A stretch of 64,000 nucleotides of DNA from Actinomycetota bacterium (lineage in GTDB: Bacteria; Actinomycetota; Humimicrobiia; Hakubellales; JAMDDV01). The stretch's first letter is position 1, and each line of letters starts with the position of its first letter. The position numbers and the translations under genes are program-made. Positions 1 to 9,938 of the stretch are shown here, piece by piece. The stretch spans positions 76,103-140,102 of the forward strand of contig JAMDDV010000010.1 of the NCBI GenBank assembly GCA_023488455.1, in the 5' to 3' direction. The notes beneath the pieces were generated by a model. That model did not search any database. It had not been told where the DNA came from and worked only from the letters and a program-made list of their open reading frames with translations.

Positions 1-1
1 C

Positions 2-799
2 GGGACGATAACCAATGCCCTGGTCTACCCGCTCACTTCTGCACTTTATGGATTTCGGCTCAGACAACCGATAGGCGGCGATTTTGCAATGTCAACAGGG
101 CTTTTAAAGAATTTCATATTCACGCACGCCTATGAATGGTATCCGGACGTCTGCAGGTTTGGAGTGGATATATGGATGACTACTACGGCAATTTGTGAGG
201 GTTTTAACATAATTCAGGCACCGCTTGGGGTTAAGATTCACGATGTTAAGGATCCGGGGACCGACTTGAGTCCGATGTTTAGACAGGTTATCGGCACAAT
301 GTTCGGGATGATGCGCAAGTATGAAATGAAGTGGAAAGTCGCAGGCAAGAGCATCTCCTCCCCGGTTTCTGGTGATGTTCCCATACAGGAGATCGAGGAC
401 CTTAAGATAAATGTGAAGAACCTTATAGCGAAGTTCGAGGATGGTTTCACAAAATTTGGAGATACCTGGAAAGTAATCCTGGGCTCCGATGGCTATCGCA
501 TGCTTCGAAAGATCATGAAAAGTCAGCTTCGTTTTAATTTCCCTGTGGATTTTTGGGCAAAGGTAATCTACGACTATTCTGTGTACTTCAATTTTTCCCA
601 AAAGGATGGGAGGGGAGAGATACTGGATTCGTTAAACCCTCTGTACTGCGCACGCACAGCTTCGTTCGTGCTTGACACCAGGAAAATATCCGATGAGATG
701 AGCGATGCACTTGTCTATGGTGGTGCAAACGTATTTGAAAGATTGAAACCTTATCTGATCGAAAAGTGGACTCATAATGAACAGAGTCTATTTTCATGA
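2..799 (+). CDS. Glycosyltransferase, GT-A type (5' end cut by window)
   Basis: The reading frame is open to the left window edge, so the true start lies outside; the first ATG inside (position 89) falls in the middle of a conserved block. That block, RQPIGGDFAMS at about 83-115, resembles the conserved segment of GT-A glycosyltransferases of the glucosylglycerate / glucosyl-3-phosphoglycerate synthase type, and the helical C-terminal part also fits. Such enzymes move a sugar from an NDP-sugar to a small acceptor such as glycerate to make compatible solutes. The acceptor cannot be read here. The gene converges on pabC with a 64-bp gap. Family assignment is moderate and substrate is unknown. 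Confidence 0.55.
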   Translation, partial: GTITNALVYPLTSALYGFRLRQPIGGDFAMSTGLLKNFIFTHAYEWYPDVCRFGVDIWMTTTAICEGFNIIQAPLGVKIHDVKDPGTDLSPMFRQVIGTMFGMMRKYEMKWKVAGKSISSPVSGDVPIQEIEDLKINVKNLIAKFEDGFTKFGDTWKVILGSDGYRMLRKIMKSQLRFNFPVDFWAKVIYDYSVYFNFSQKDGRGEILDSLNPLYCARTASFVLDTRKISDEMSDALVYGGANVFERLKPYLIEKWTHNEQSLFS

Positions 800-863
800 A
801 GAACATCAACTGGTCATCCGTCAATTCAAGATTGAAGAAGTAATTTTAGAAAAATATCTTTCA

Positions 864-1796
864 TTATCCAGATCTGCACTCAAGGTTAATTTTTTGTTTG
901 AAGAGCTTCATTAACTTCATGGTGACTGTACCTGGTTTACCTGTGCCAATGACATTTGTTTTGAGATGTATCTTTTTGATTGTCAGGGCTGGTCCTGAGG
1001 ACTTATCGTATTCGGGGTATGTTAGAGCTTTTGCTATTGGCATGATGTCAAGGAGGGTGCTTGAGAGAAAAGCCTCTTCTGCTGACAGGAAGTCGTCCAA
1101 AAAGAACCGATCCTCGACCACATCGATGTTGTTTTCTCTGCATGTCTCAATTACTGCCTGCCGCGTTACACCGGCGAGGATTGGGAGATCTCTATCTGGT
1201 GTGACAACTCTTCCATCTATTATTGCAAATATATTGGAGAACGAGCCCTCGCATACGAAGTTTTCGTGATTGCATACTACCGATTCCAGGCAGCCATAAT
1301 ACCCGGCCTCTCGCCGTAATATGAGGTTTTCTTCATATGAGGTGGTCTTGATCTTTGCAGCGGGCGTCAACTCATATTTGCGATATCTGGAGATTATTAT
1401 GCTGGCTCCGCTGCTGTATAAGGTCTTCGGGTACGGTTTGAATGGTCTCGCCATGACGAATAATGTGGGTGATGAGCTATCTTCTCTGCCGCTCGAAGCC
1501 GTAATTCTGATATAGGCGTCTTTCAAATTATTCCTGTTCAGCAGCTCAATGACGATGCTTGCGACTTCATCCAGGGTTGGAAGCTTTTCGATTTCGAGAA
1601 ACCTTGCAGTGGTAGCCATTCTTTCGTAGTGCTGTGGGAACCGCAGCGGTACGGAGTTCATCGCCTTTACGGTTTCAAAGACTCCATCTCCAAGCAGAAA
1701 GCCCCTGTCTAGAGGTGATATTAAAAGCTTACTTTCGGGCACGAAATTACCGTTGAGGTAGCAGACGAGTTCATTGTCATTTTCCCCTGAATCCAT
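864..1796 (-). CDS. pabC: Aminodeoxychorismate lyase / class IV aminotransferase
   Basis: This 310-residue protein is a fold-type IV PLP enzyme. The N-terminal DRGFLLGDGVFET block (residues about 30-42) and the EGSFSNIF cofactor-binding block are typical; the Schiff-base lysine should be in the AAKIKTT segment. By sequence alone it could be a D-amino-acid or branched-chain aminotransferase. It lies 46 bp downstream of pabB and pabA on the same strand, which favours 4-amino-4-deoxychorismate lyase, releasing pyruvate to give p-aminobenzoate for folate. The start is an ATG close to the pabB end. Family is near certain; the specific role rests on context. Confidence 0.82.
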   Translation of the reverse strand: MDSGENDNELVCYLNGNFVPESKLLISPLDRGFLLGDGVFETVKAMNSVPLRFPQHYERMATTARFLEIEKLPTLDEVASIVIELLNRNNLKDAYIRITASSGREDSSSPTLFVMARPFKPYPKTLYSSGASIIISRYRKYELTPAAKIKTTSYEENLILRREAGYYGCLESVVCNHENFVCEGSFSNIFAIIDGRVVTPDRDLPILAGVTRQAVIETCRENNIDVVEDRFFLDDFLSAEEAFLSSTLLDIMPIAKALTYPEYDKSSGPALTIKKIHLKTNVIGTGKPGTVTMKLMKLFKQKINLECRSG

Positions 1797-1842
1797 ATGC
1801 CTCTTTTCGTTATTTTTAAAAGTATCAACTTACCATTTCATT

Positions 1843-3306
1843 TTAAACTGAAGCGATGGCTCTTGCCAGCGCTATGCCTTTATCCAGCGTCTCCTGATAT
1901 TCTTCTTCCGGAACGGAGTCGGAGACGATACCCCCGCCCACTTGATATGATAACCATTTTTTGCTCTGAATTATTGTGCGTATGGTGATGTTCAGATCCA
2001 TGTTTCCGTTAAAGCCTATATACCCGATTGATCCTGTATAGGGTCCCCTTTTTGTTGGTTCAAGCTCCTCAATTATTTCCATAGCCCTGATCTTAGGTGC
2101 TCCGCTGATCGAGCCACCTGGAAATGAGGCTTTTATGATATCGACCAGGTCAACATCATGGCGCAGCACACCCTCTACTGTAGAGACAAGGTGATACACC
2201 GTCGCGTATTTTTCAATCAAGGCATGCTCTTTTACCTTTACACTACCTGGTACGCACACCTTTCCAAGATCATTTCGCTCCAGGTCAACGATCATCGCAA
2301 GTTCAGCGTTATCCTTCTCGCTTGCTTTCAGCTCATTTTTTAATTTCGCGTCGCTTTCATCGTTTTTACCTCTGGGACGTGTGCCCTTTATCGGTCTTGT
2401 CTCAACCTTTCTGCCCATCACTTTTAAAAATCTTTCGGGTGAGGAGGAGAGCAGTTTGATATCACCTAAGTCAATGAACGCGGAGAACGGTGCGGGGTTT
2501 ATCTTTCTGAGGCGTTCGTATAAGAGGGTGCTATCGATAGTGACAGGTAATTGAAATCTCTGCGAGAGGTTTACCTGATATATGTCCCCGGCATAGATGT
2601 AATCGATGGCTTTCCTGACGGCCTGAATATATCTCTCCCGTGTGAAATTTGAATAGCTCTCGATGAAGAGTGAAGGGGAGGTCGGTGTCCTTTTATCCTG
2701 TATATTGCTATCTTTTGTATCTTTGTTTTGGAAGCCCTTCTTGTTTATCTTTTTTAGTTCTGAGAACGTCTTGTTAAATCTATCTTTTACGTTGAATATG
2801 CCAAAATCGACTGCGACCAGAAATGCTCTGTCGCTCAGGTGGTCTATTTCGAGCATCATGTCGTAGAGATTGAGGTCGAGGTAGGGAAGCCCTCCATCAT
2901 CTCTTGATGTATATGGCAGCTTCTCTATAGCCCTTCCCAGGTCATATGAAAAGTACCCTGCTGCAGCCCCAGGTATAATCTCACATACGGTTGACTCCTG
3001 GACATTTACTGTTTCCAGCAGCTCTCTTAGCAAATTAAACGCCCATCCCCAATTTTCGGGCTGGATGTTCGCTCGCTCTTTTTTCCCGGGATTGATCCTG
3101 AACCTGAAAAATGGTTCATGTCCCATAAGTGATTTTGTTCCAAGGCGCCCATCGAGGAGGCTGCTGTCAAGCAAAAAGCTGTTCTTACCTGAAAAAGCGT
3201 GTTGATAGACTTCCCACGCCTCCGTAACCCCGACCTCTTCAACATAAACCCTGGGTCTTTTAATGGAGTCCTTTAGCTGGTGGAGCAGGCTTTGCAACTG
3301 TCTCAT
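1843..3306 (-). CDS. pabB: Aminodeoxychorismate synthase component I
   Basis: This 487-residue chorismate-binding enzyme has an N-terminal Anth_synt_I_N-like region and a C-terminal chorismate-binding domain with the SFPGGSISGAPKIRAMEIIEELE block. The PIKGT motif carries the lysine that separates PabB from anthranilate synthase TrpE, which usually has PIAGT. It aminates chorismate using ammonia from the PabA glutaminase. Its ATG overlaps the pabA stop by 4 bases, which indicates translational coupling. No trp genes are nearby, which supports a folate rather than tryptophan role. Confidence 0.9.
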   Translation of the reverse strand: MRQLQSLLHQLKDSIKRPRVYVEEVGVTEAWEVYQHAFSGKNSFLLDSSLLDGRLGTKSLMGHEPFFRFRINPGKKERANIQPENWGWAFNLLRELLETVNVQESTVCEIIPGAAAGYFSYDLGRAIEKLPYTSRDDGGLPYLDLNLYDMMLEIDHLSDRAFLVAVDFGIFNVKDRFNKTFSELKKINKKGFQNKDTKDSNIQDKRTPTSPSLFIESYSNFTRERYIQAVRKAIDYIYAGDIYQVNLSQRFQLPVTIDSTLLYERLRKINPAPFSAFIDLGDIKLLSSSPERFLKVMGRKVETRPIKGTRPRGKNDESDAKLKNELKASEKDNAELAMIVDLERNDLGKVCVPGSVKVKEHALIEKYATVYHLVSTVEGVLRHDVDLVDIIKASFPGGSISGAPKIRAMEIIEELEPTKRGPYTGSIGYIGFNGNMDLNITIRTIIQSKKWLSYQVGGGIVSDSVPEEEYQETLDKGIALARAIASV

Positions 3307-3869
3307 TTCATTTCTAAGAAGTTTTTCATTATCCTGAACCCATCTTCGGTGAGAAAGGATTCCGGGTGGAACTGGAGTCCAAATATTTTTAAGTTCTTAT
3401 GTTGGATTCCCATTATTATTCCGTCCTCGGTATGTGCTGTTATCTCAAGACAGCTGGGCAGACTTGTCGATTCTGCGATCAGGGAGTGATACCGCGTCGC
3501 AAGAAATGGATTTTGTACACCTCTCAGGATTCCCTTGTTGTCATGAAAGATCTTTGATACCTTGCCATGAACCGGTTTCCTATCGCGTATTATCTTACCG
3601 CCATATACTTCGACAATGCACTGATGGCCGAGGCACACCCCGAGAATTGGTAACTTTTCAGCAAAAGTGTTTATGACATCAATTGAGACACCACTGTTCT
3701 CTGGTCTTCCAGGGCCCGGGGAGATGACTATCCTATCAAACCAGAGCGAGGCAATATCTTCTATCTTTACGTTGTTCCTGAATACCGCTACATCGTCGCC
3801 CAGGACCTGCAGGTACCAGACGAGGTTATAGGTAAAAGAGTCAAAATTATCTATCATCAACGTCGCCAT
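3303..3869 (-). CDS. pabA: Aminodeoxychorismate synthase glutaminase component
   Basis: This is a 188-residue class I glutamine amidotransferase. The nucleophile Cys sits in GVCLGHQ (about residues 76-82), the oxyanion-hole SPGPG is near residue 50, and the His-Glu pair is in HPESF near the C-terminus. It produces ammonia for PabB. In many bacteria one protein serves both PabA and TrpG; which applies here cannot be told. It is first in the pabA-pabB-pabC operon and diverges from the yjbQ-like gene across about 140 bp of AT-rich sequence that should hold both promoters. Confidence 0.88.
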   Translation of the reverse strand: MATLMIDNFDSFTYNLVWYLQVLGDDVAVFRNNVKIEDIASLWFDRIVISPGPGRPENSGVSIDVINTFAEKLPILGVCLGHQCIVEVYGGKIIRDRKPVHGKVSKIFHDNKGILRGVQNPFLATRYHSLIAESTSLPSCLEITAHTEDGIIMGIQHKNLKIFGLQFHPESFLTEDGFRIMKNFLEMK

Positions 3870-4008
3870 CTTTAACCTTTTCGCTGGATAATAATTGACA
3901 ATGCATGTATTATCCCATTTTTAATAAGTTAGAATATTATTTGGATTATTACAATCCACCAGTTAGCTTTTGAAGTTTCAAAAAATCCGGGAATAATAAA
4001 GGAGGGAA

Positions 4009-4401
4009 ATGCTAAAACAGATTTCGGTCAGGAGCTCCTCGCGAAATCAGTTTATTGATATTACTGATGAAGTGGCGTCAGCAATCAAAAATTCCGGTGT
4101 GAAGGACGGTCTTTGCGTTGTGTTTGTTCCGCATACAACTGCTGCGGTAACCATAAACGAAGGCGCAGACCCAAGCGTGGTAAGGGACATCTTATCAAAG
4201 ACCTCCGCTCTGATTCCATCATCTGAGAATTACTATCACTCGGAAGGAAATTCTGATGCGCACATAAAATCCAGCATTATTGGTTGCTCGATTGCGATAA
4301 TAATAGACGGTGGACAACCAGCGCTGGGGACATGGCAGAGCATCTATTTTTGTGAGTTTGATGGTCCAAGAAACCGTAAGGTTTACCTAAAGATCGTCTA
4401 G
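4009..4401 (+). CDS. YjbQ / UPF0047 family protein
   Basis: This 130-residue protein covers the whole UPF0047 (YjbQ) domain. Conserved features seen are PHTTAAVTINEGADPSV near residues 44-60, a histidine block around HSEGNSDAHIKSS, and the C-terminal LGTWQSIYFCEFDGPRNRKV. Members form trimers with a metal/anion site and have been reported to rescue thiamine-phosphate-synthase deficiency; the physiological role is unclear. A strong GGAGGG lies 4 bases before the ATG. The 3' end overlaps the convergent CorC/HlyC gene by 15 bp. Confidence 0.88.
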   Translation: MLKQISVRSSSRNQFIDITDEVASAIKNSGVKDGLCVVFVPHTTAAVTINEGADPSVVRDILSKTSALIPSSENYYHSEGNSDAHIKSSIIGCSIAIIIDGGQPALGTWQSIYFCEFDGPRNRKVYLKIV

Positions 4402-5658
4402 GGTTGTGCTCGGTTTCATTAGCTTGATCTGAGCAATGCGCTTGCCTATGACGCTGGTGATCGTTATTTTATAGTCCTTGAATTCGATTTCCTCACCCTG
4501 CTTTGGAACGCGGCCGATGTATGAGAATATAAAACCACCCATCGTGTCGAACTCTCCTCCAGAGACTGGTAAACCGGTCTCTTCAATCACTTCCTCTATA
4601 TCCGCTCCGCCTCCAATCAGGAAGTTATTTTTATCGATCTTAACTATCTTGGGAAGCTCCTGATCGTATTCGTCCTGTATTTCGCCCACAATTTCCTCAA
4701 GCAGGTCTTCTACTGTGACCAACCCTGATGTCCCACCGTATTCGTCAAGTGCTACGGCAATGTGGACTTTTAACTTCTGCATCTCCGCAAGTAGCTCGAC
4801 TATCTTTTTTGTCTCGGGGACGAAGTGCACTGGGCGCATAATTTCATCGATCTTTAATTCCTTTCCCTCTTTTGCGTATATTAAGATATCTTTTGCATAT
4901 ATGATGCCGATTATATTATCAATGTCGTCCTCAAATATCGGAATTCGTGAATGTCCTGATTCCTTTATTGTTTTTATGACCTCGGCGGTGGTTGCATTTT
5001 TGTCAACTCCGATCATATCAACTCTTGGAACCATAACTTCATGGACGACGCTATCCGTGAATTCCAGTACGTTATGAATTATCTCCTTTTCCATCTCTTC
5101 GATGACCCCCTCGCGCTCACCGAGGGAGGCCAGCGATTTGATGTCCTCTTCGGTTACGCTTGGCTCATCCTCTTTTAACTTTTTAATGATCGGATAGATT
5201 GTGGCGTTGCCGATCTTTTTGAATATCCAGGTAAAGGGGGTGAGCAGAATAATCAATATTTTAACGAATCTCGCCAGGCGCAGTGATGATCTGACAGGTA
5301 TTTTTGCAGCTACTGTTTTTGGAATTATGTCTCCAAAGATAAGGGTTATAACTGTCCAGACTATCGCCGAAATAAGGACACCGCTGCCTCCAAATAGTTT
5401 AATGAAAAAGGCAGTAGCAAGAGATGTGGATACGATTACCACTATGTTGAGTCCGATCAATAGAGCGCTCAGTAATCTATCGGTGTCTGACGAAACATCG
5501 CTAGCTGTCTTTGCCTTCCTGTTTCCTTTTTCTGATAGATACTGGAGGCGAAGTTTATTTGCCGAAGTCAGTGCAGTTTCTGAGGCGGACATGGCGGATC
5601 CAAGCAGCAGCAGTATTATCATGGCCGCCAGAGTTCCAATTAAATAGACAGTGTCCAT
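4387..5658 (-). CDS. CorC/HlyC-type membrane protein (DUF21 + CBS pair + CorC_HlyC)
   Basis: This 423-residue protein has an N-terminal DUF21 membrane domain (about 1-180, three to four helices), then a CBS pair (about 205-325) including the VMVPRVDMIGVDKNATTAEV start, and a C-terminal CorC_HlyC domain (about 345-415). The family includes CNNM/MpfA-like Mg2+ transporters; substrate cannot be read here. It begins only 7 bp after the lon stop, so it is probably co-transcribed with lon at the end of the long minus-strand unit. Confidence 0.88.
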   Translation of the reverse strand: MDTVYLIGTLAAMIILLLLGSAMSASETALTSANKLRLQYLSEKGNRKAKTASDVSSDTDRLLSALLIGLNIVVIVSTSLATAFFIKLFGGSGVLISAIVWTVITLIFGDIIPKTVAAKIPVRSSLRLARFVKILIILLTPFTWIFKKIGNATIYPIIKKLKEDEPSVTEEDIKSLASLGEREGVIEEMEKEIIHNVLEFTDSVVHEVMVPRVDMIGVDKNATTAEVIKTIKESGHSRIPIFEDDIDNIIGIIYAKDILIYAKEGKELKIDEIMRPVHFVPETKKIVELLAEMQKLKVHIAVALDEYGGTSGLVTVEDLLEEIVGEIQDEYDQELPKIVKIDKNNFLIGGGADIEEVIEETGLPVSGGEFDTMGGFIFSYIGRVPKQGEEIEFKDYKITITSVIGKRIAQIKLMKPSTTLDDL

Positions 5659-5665
5659 TATTTAA

Positions 5666-8047
5666 TCAGGCGTATACACGCCTTTTTTGCTTCTCCTTTG
5701 TCCTCGTAAGCACAAATTTGCAAACCTCTTCAATATCTTCAACGAGCTCGATCTCCAGATCCTTCTTTATCTCATCCGGGATCTCAGTGAGATCTTTCTC
5801 GTTCTTCTTGGGAAGGATCAGCTTCTTTATGCCGGCACGGTGCGCCGCTAACAGTTTTGCCTTCACGCCTCCTATGGGCAGGATCCTACCACGCAGCGTT
5901 ATTTCGCCTGTCATTGCGACATCCCTTTTGACCGGCTGTTTGGTTGCAGCTGAGATCAGCGCTATGACAATTGCAATACCGGCTGAGGGCCCATCCTTGG
6001 GTATGGCACCTTCTGGAACATGAATGTGAATATCGTGTTTGTTAAAGAAGCCCGGCTCCAGGTTGAAGTCCTCAGCTTTTGCCTCCACGAAGCTCATCGC
6101 AGCCTTAGCCGACTCCTGCATGACCTCTCCAAGCTGTCCTGTCAGCGTCAGCTTGCCTTCACCAGGATAGAGTATGCATTCGACGAACATTATGTCACCG
6201 CCCACGGGAGTGACGGCGATGCCTGTGGCAATACCAATCCTGTCCTTGTCCTCGATCTGGCTGGGGAATATTTTGGGAACCCCAAGGTACTTTTCGATGT
6301 CAGAAGGTTTTATGGTGGTGAACTTAGCACTCTCGCCGTTCTGGACTACCTCTCTGGCGATTTTTCTACAGATGGATGATATCTCTCGCTCCAGGTTTCT
6401 GACCCCCGACTCGCTTGTATATTCGTTTATGATCTTCAGCAGTGCTTTGTCAGTGAATTTTATCTTGAATTTTTCAAGGCCCTGTTCCTTTATCTGTTTT
6501 TTTACGAGGAACTTTTTGGCTATATTTAATTTCTCCTCAGGTCCATATCCAGGTATGTTCAGTGTTTCCATCCTGTCGCGCAGGGTGGGAAGTATGGTAT
6601 CGGCAACATTCGCCGTCGCTATGAACATCACATTTGAAAGATCGTACGGCACGTTTAAATAGTTGTCCTGAAATGCGAAGTTCTGCTCAGGGTCCAGAAC
6701 CTCGAGAAGTGCAGCGGAGGGATCTCCTCTGAAATCGATGCCGACCTTATCAATTTCATCGAGCATGAAAACAGGATTAATTGTCTTCACCTGTGCCATT
6801 CCCTGAATTATCCTCCCAGGTAATGCACCTACATATGTCCTCCTGTGGCCGCGGATTTCGGCTTCATCGCGTATCCCGCCCAGGGACATCCTGAAGAATT
6901 TCCTACCCAGCGCTCTTGCAATGGATTGCCCCAGCGATGTCTTGCCGACTCCAGGAGGGCCTATAAAGCAAAGGATGGGGCCTTTTACCTGTCCTTTTAG
7001 TTTTGTTACGGCGAGAAAATCCAGTATATGCTCTTTGACCTTTTCGAGGTTGTAGTGGTCGCTGTCAAGAATTTTCTTAGCTGTATCGATGTTAATTTTG
7101 TCTTCGGTCTTCTCGTTCCACGGAACATCGAGTAACCATTCGAGGTATGTTCTGATCCAGGAGTGCTCAGGAGATGTAGTCGGCATTTTTGATAATCTAT
7201 CGATCTCTTTTAATGCGCGCTCGCTGACCTCTTTCGGCATATTTTTTTCCTCAACGCGTTTTTTCAGTTCGTTGATCTCGGCCTGCGTCTCATCCATCTC
7301 TCCAAGTTCTTCCTGGATTGCTTTTAACTGCTGGCGCAGGAAATATTCCCTCTGAGTTTTGCCCATCTCCTCCTGGACTTTGGACATTATCTGGGTCTGT
7401 AGCTTTAGGCGGCGAAGCTCTTCAGCAAAAAAGTTTGATAGCTTTTCCATCCGCTTCGATATGGACGGTTCTTCAAGTATAAGCTGTCTCTGGTGAGTAT
7501 CTGGCAGGAGATATGAGGCTAACAAATCGACGAGCCTGCCCGGGTCTTCCTGGGCAGTAAGCGTCCCGGCGAGGTCTGTAGGGAACGGGATGCCCAGTTG
7601 AAGGAAATTTTCTATCTGGACCCTCAGCATTATCTTGAATTTCTCAAACTCTTCTGGGGTTACATCGATGATGTCTTCCATCTTTTCAAATCTGATCATA
7701 AAGAACGGATCTATCTGGGTGAAGCTGGCGATCTTGCCCCGCATGATCCCTTCGACGACACATTTCACACTTCCGTCAGGCAGTCTGAACGTCTGCTTTA
7801 CTATGGATGCCGTGCCGTGCTCATAAAGGTCGCCGCTTGCGATGTCTTCCTTTGAGGAGTCCTTCTGTGTAGCCAGCATTACTATATCTTCTTTTCGCAG
7901 GGTTTCATCAAGGGCTATGAGCGATTTGCCCCTGCCAATTAAGAGCGGTATGGAAAGGAATGGGAAAACTACGGTGTTTTTAAGTGCGATTAACGGAATC
8001 TCTTCTGGTATCCTGATGTTTTCGATTTTATTTTCCTTTTCTCCCAT
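5666..8047 (-). CDS. lon: ATP-dependent protease Lon
   Basis: At 793 residues this is a full-length bacterial (LonA) Lon. It has the N-terminal substrate-binding LON domain (about 15-210), a coiled coil, an AAA+ module with Walker A GPPGVGKT and Walker B FMLDEIDK, and a C-terminal protease domain with the Ser in KDGPSAGIA and the Lys in GGVKAKLLAAHRAG. It degrades misfolded and regulatory proteins in the cytosol. It follows the PASTA kinase gene by 42 bp and is 7 bp from the CorC gene. No HrcA or CtsR-like operator was recognised. Confidence 0.97.
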   Translation of the reverse strand: MGEKENKIENIRIPEEIPLIALKNTVVFPFLSIPLLIGRGKSLIALDETLRKEDIVMLATQKDSSKEDIASGDLYEHGTASIVKQTFRLPDGSVKCVVEGIMRGKIASFTQIDPFFMIRFEKMEDIIDVTPEEFEKFKIMLRVQIENFLQLGIPFPTDLAGTLTAQEDPGRLVDLLASYLLPDTHQRQLILEEPSISKRMEKLSNFFAEELRRLKLQTQIMSKVQEEMGKTQREYFLRQQLKAIQEELGEMDETQAEINELKKRVEEKNMPKEVSERALKEIDRLSKMPTTSPEHSWIRTYLEWLLDVPWNEKTEDKINIDTAKKILDSDHYNLEKVKEHILDFLAVTKLKGQVKGPILCFIGPPGVGKTSLGQSIARALGRKFFRMSLGGIRDEAEIRGHRRTYVGALPGRIIQGMAQVKTINPVFMLDEIDKVGIDFRGDPSAALLEVLDPEQNFAFQDNYLNVPYDLSNVMFIATANVADTILPTLRDRMETLNIPGYGPEEKLNIAKKFLVKKQIKEQGLEKFKIKFTDKALLKIINEYTSESGVRNLEREISSICRKIAREVVQNGESAKFTTIKPSDIEKYLGVPKIFPSQIEDKDRIGIATGIAVTPVGGDIMFVECILYPGEGKLTLTGQLGEVMQESAKAAMSFVEAKAEDFNLEPGFFNKHDIHIHVPEGAIPKDGPSAGIAIVIALISAATKQPVKRDVAMTGEITLRGRILPIGGVKAKLLAAHRAGIKKLILPKKNEKDLTEIPDEIKKDLEIELVEDIEEVCKFVLTRTKEKQKRRVYA

Positions 8048-8089
8048 ATTTAACCCTTTATTTTTTGCTAATTGATATTTTACTATTAT

Positions 8090-9907
8090 TTATATAGAGC
8101 CGTCGCCAATATATATCCTTATGGAAGAGCCCCTGGCAAGTGAGATACCAGCATTTGGCTCCTGTTTTAAAACTACATTTTTCTGATCCTTCGCAGAGAC
8201 TATTTTGATGAGTACTGCTGCAAACCCGCTTCCCTCCACCCTCGCTCTGGCATCATCTGCCTTCATCCCAACTATATCTGGAACTATGGATGTCTCATTA
8301 TTCACGCTTACAATCAGGATTACCTCACTATCTTTTTGTGCACTTGAGCTGGCCCCCGGTTCCTGAGAGATGACTACCCCGACCTCTGTATCCGGGTTAA
8401 ACCGGTCCTCTCTTACAGGTATCAGCTTTGCTGCAGTGATCACATTTTTTGCTTCCTCGTAGAGCATACCAACTACAGACGGTACTGTTACCATCTCTGG
8501 TCCTTTGCTGATTGTGAGATCAACCGAGATCCCTTTTGACACGATATCCCCAGCTTTAATTGATTGTTTAATTATAAGGTCTTTTCCCACCTCAATTGAA
8601 TGCTCAGAATCAATTTTGCCGATGTTTATGCTGGACTGCTGCAGGATATTCCTTGCCTCACCAATGGTTAAACCTTTTAAGTCTGGCATCATTGTGGTCT
8701 CAACGCCTTTGCTTATTATAACTTCGACAGTCGAGTCTTTTTCGACTTTGGAACCTTCCACAGGGTTCTGACTTATGATGTCACCCGGCTCAACTTCGTT
8801 GTTGTATTTCTGCTCAACGACTGACAGGCGAAGTTTGGCCTCCTCAAGTTTTTTCTGCGCGCTTGAGATATCGATGTTCTTGATGTCGGGCACTACTACG
8901 ATTTCAATCGGTGGTTCTTTTGGCCACAGCAAGAAAGTCAGGATACTGCCAGTCGCCAGCAGGGCTATTATCACAATAAGGTAGCCAAGCGGTCTGAAGC
9001 GAGCTGGCCTATCCTTTTTCCCAAGCTCCCTGGTCCTGTCATCCCGTCTTGCTCCCTCATTTTTCTTCTTGCTCAGCAGAACTTTTGGTGGTTTGACCTC
9101 AAGACAGCCAGCTAATGCTTCCTTAAGCTCTATGGCATTCTGATATCTGTTCAGCGGATCTTTATTAATGGCTTTGAGTATTACCTGCTCCAATCCATAT
9201 GGTATATCCTCTCTGTAATATGAGGGCTGCAGCGGCACTTCGTATATGTGTTTCATCGCGACTGATATCGGGTTGTCGCCTCTGAAGGGCAGTTCTCCGG
9301 ACGCCATTTCATAGATTACAATACCAAGCGAATAAATATCGCTGGTTTGACTTATGCTCTTTGCCTCTGCCTGTTCAGGTGAGATGTAGTTGGCGGTTCC
9401 AAAAACAGCGCTGCCCTGTGTAAGAGTGGACGTGAGAGATTTCGCAATGCCAAAATCAGTTATTTTGAGTATGTCATCATCTGAGATGATGATGTTCTGT
9501 GGTTTTATATCACGATGAATGAGGTCATTTTTGTGCGCAGTGTTGAGTGCATCACATATCTGCATTGAGTATTTTATTATCTTTTCATATGGGAGCGGAC
9601 TTTCCTGCAGGATGATCTCCTTTAGCATCCTTCCCTTGACGTATTCCATGACCAGAAAATAGCAGTTCTCATCGTTTCCCCAGTCGTAAACATCGACAAT
9701 ATTTGGATGATGCAGGTTTGCTGCAGCCCTGGCTTCGCGCTTGAACCTCGTGATGAACGTGGGATCAGCAGCGAACTGTGCATGCAGCGTCTTTATGGCG
9801 ACTTTCCTTCCAAGTAATATATCGTCTGCGAGGTAGACATCCGCCATGCCGCCGCTGCCAATTTTTTCGACTATTTTATAGCGATCCAGAACTGTTTTTC
9901 CGAGCAT
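8090..9907 (-). CDS. pknB: PASTA-domain Ser/Thr protein kinase (PknB/StkP/PrkC type)
   Basis: Residues 1-270 form a Hanks-type kinase: glycine loop IGSGGMADVY (about 16-25), catalytic Lys39 in VAIK, HRD at 131-133 and DFG at 151-153. A basic juxtamembrane stretch leads to one membrane segment (about 305-328), followed outside by four PASTA repeats (about 335-605) that in this family bind muropeptides or lipid II. It should sense wall precursors and phosphorylate division and wall proteins. It is the last kinase of the operon that encodes its likely partners (FHA proteins, PP2C, RodA/FtsW, PBP), matching pknB of actinobacteria. Confidence 0.94.
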   Translation of the reverse strand: MLGKTVLDRYKIVEKIGSGGMADVYLADDILLGRKVAIKTLHAQFAADPTFITRFKREARAAANLHHPNIVDVYDWGNDENCYFLVMEYVKGRMLKEIILQESPLPYEKIIKYSMQICDALNTAHKNDLIHRDIKPQNIIISDDDILKITDFGIAKSLTSTLTQGSAVFGTANYISPEQAEAKSISQTSDIYSLGIVIYEMASGELPFRGDNPISVAMKHIYEVPLQPSYYREDIPYGLEQVILKAINKDPLNRYQNAIELKEALAGCLEVKPPKVLLSKKKNEGARRDDRTRELGKKDRPARFRPLGYLIVIIALLATGSILTFLLWPKEPPIEIVVVPDIKNIDISSAQKKLEEAKLRLSVVEQKYNNEVEPGDIISQNPVEGSKVEKDSTVEVIISKGVETTMMPDLKGLTIGEARNILQQSSINIGKIDSEHSIEVGKDLIIKQSIKAGDIVSKGISVDLTISKGPEMVTVPSVVGMLYEEAKNVITAAKLIPVREDRFNPDTEVGVVISQEPGASSSAQKDSEVILIVSVNNETSIVPDIVGMKADDARARVEGSGFAAVLIKIVSAKDQKNVVLKQEPNAGISLARGSSIRIYIGDGSI

Positions 9908-9938
9908 AGGTTATTAAAATAAGATTAGCCATTATATC

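Noticed and set aside
104..601. Minus-strand ORF of 165 codons
   Set aside because: It is antisense to the glycosyltransferase and shows no domain pattern.
1843..3869. Possible anthranilate synthase pair (trpE-trpG)
   Set aside because: The large subunit has the PIKGT lysine of PabB rather than PIAGT, and pabC follows.
3895..3930. TTGACA upstream of the yjbQ-like gene as a promoter
   Set aside because: No acceptable -10 box occurs at 16-18 bp spacing on the plus strand.
5511..6023. Plus-strand ORF of 170 codons across the lon/CorC junction
   Set aside because: It is antisense to two well-supported genes and its translation has no recognisable domain.
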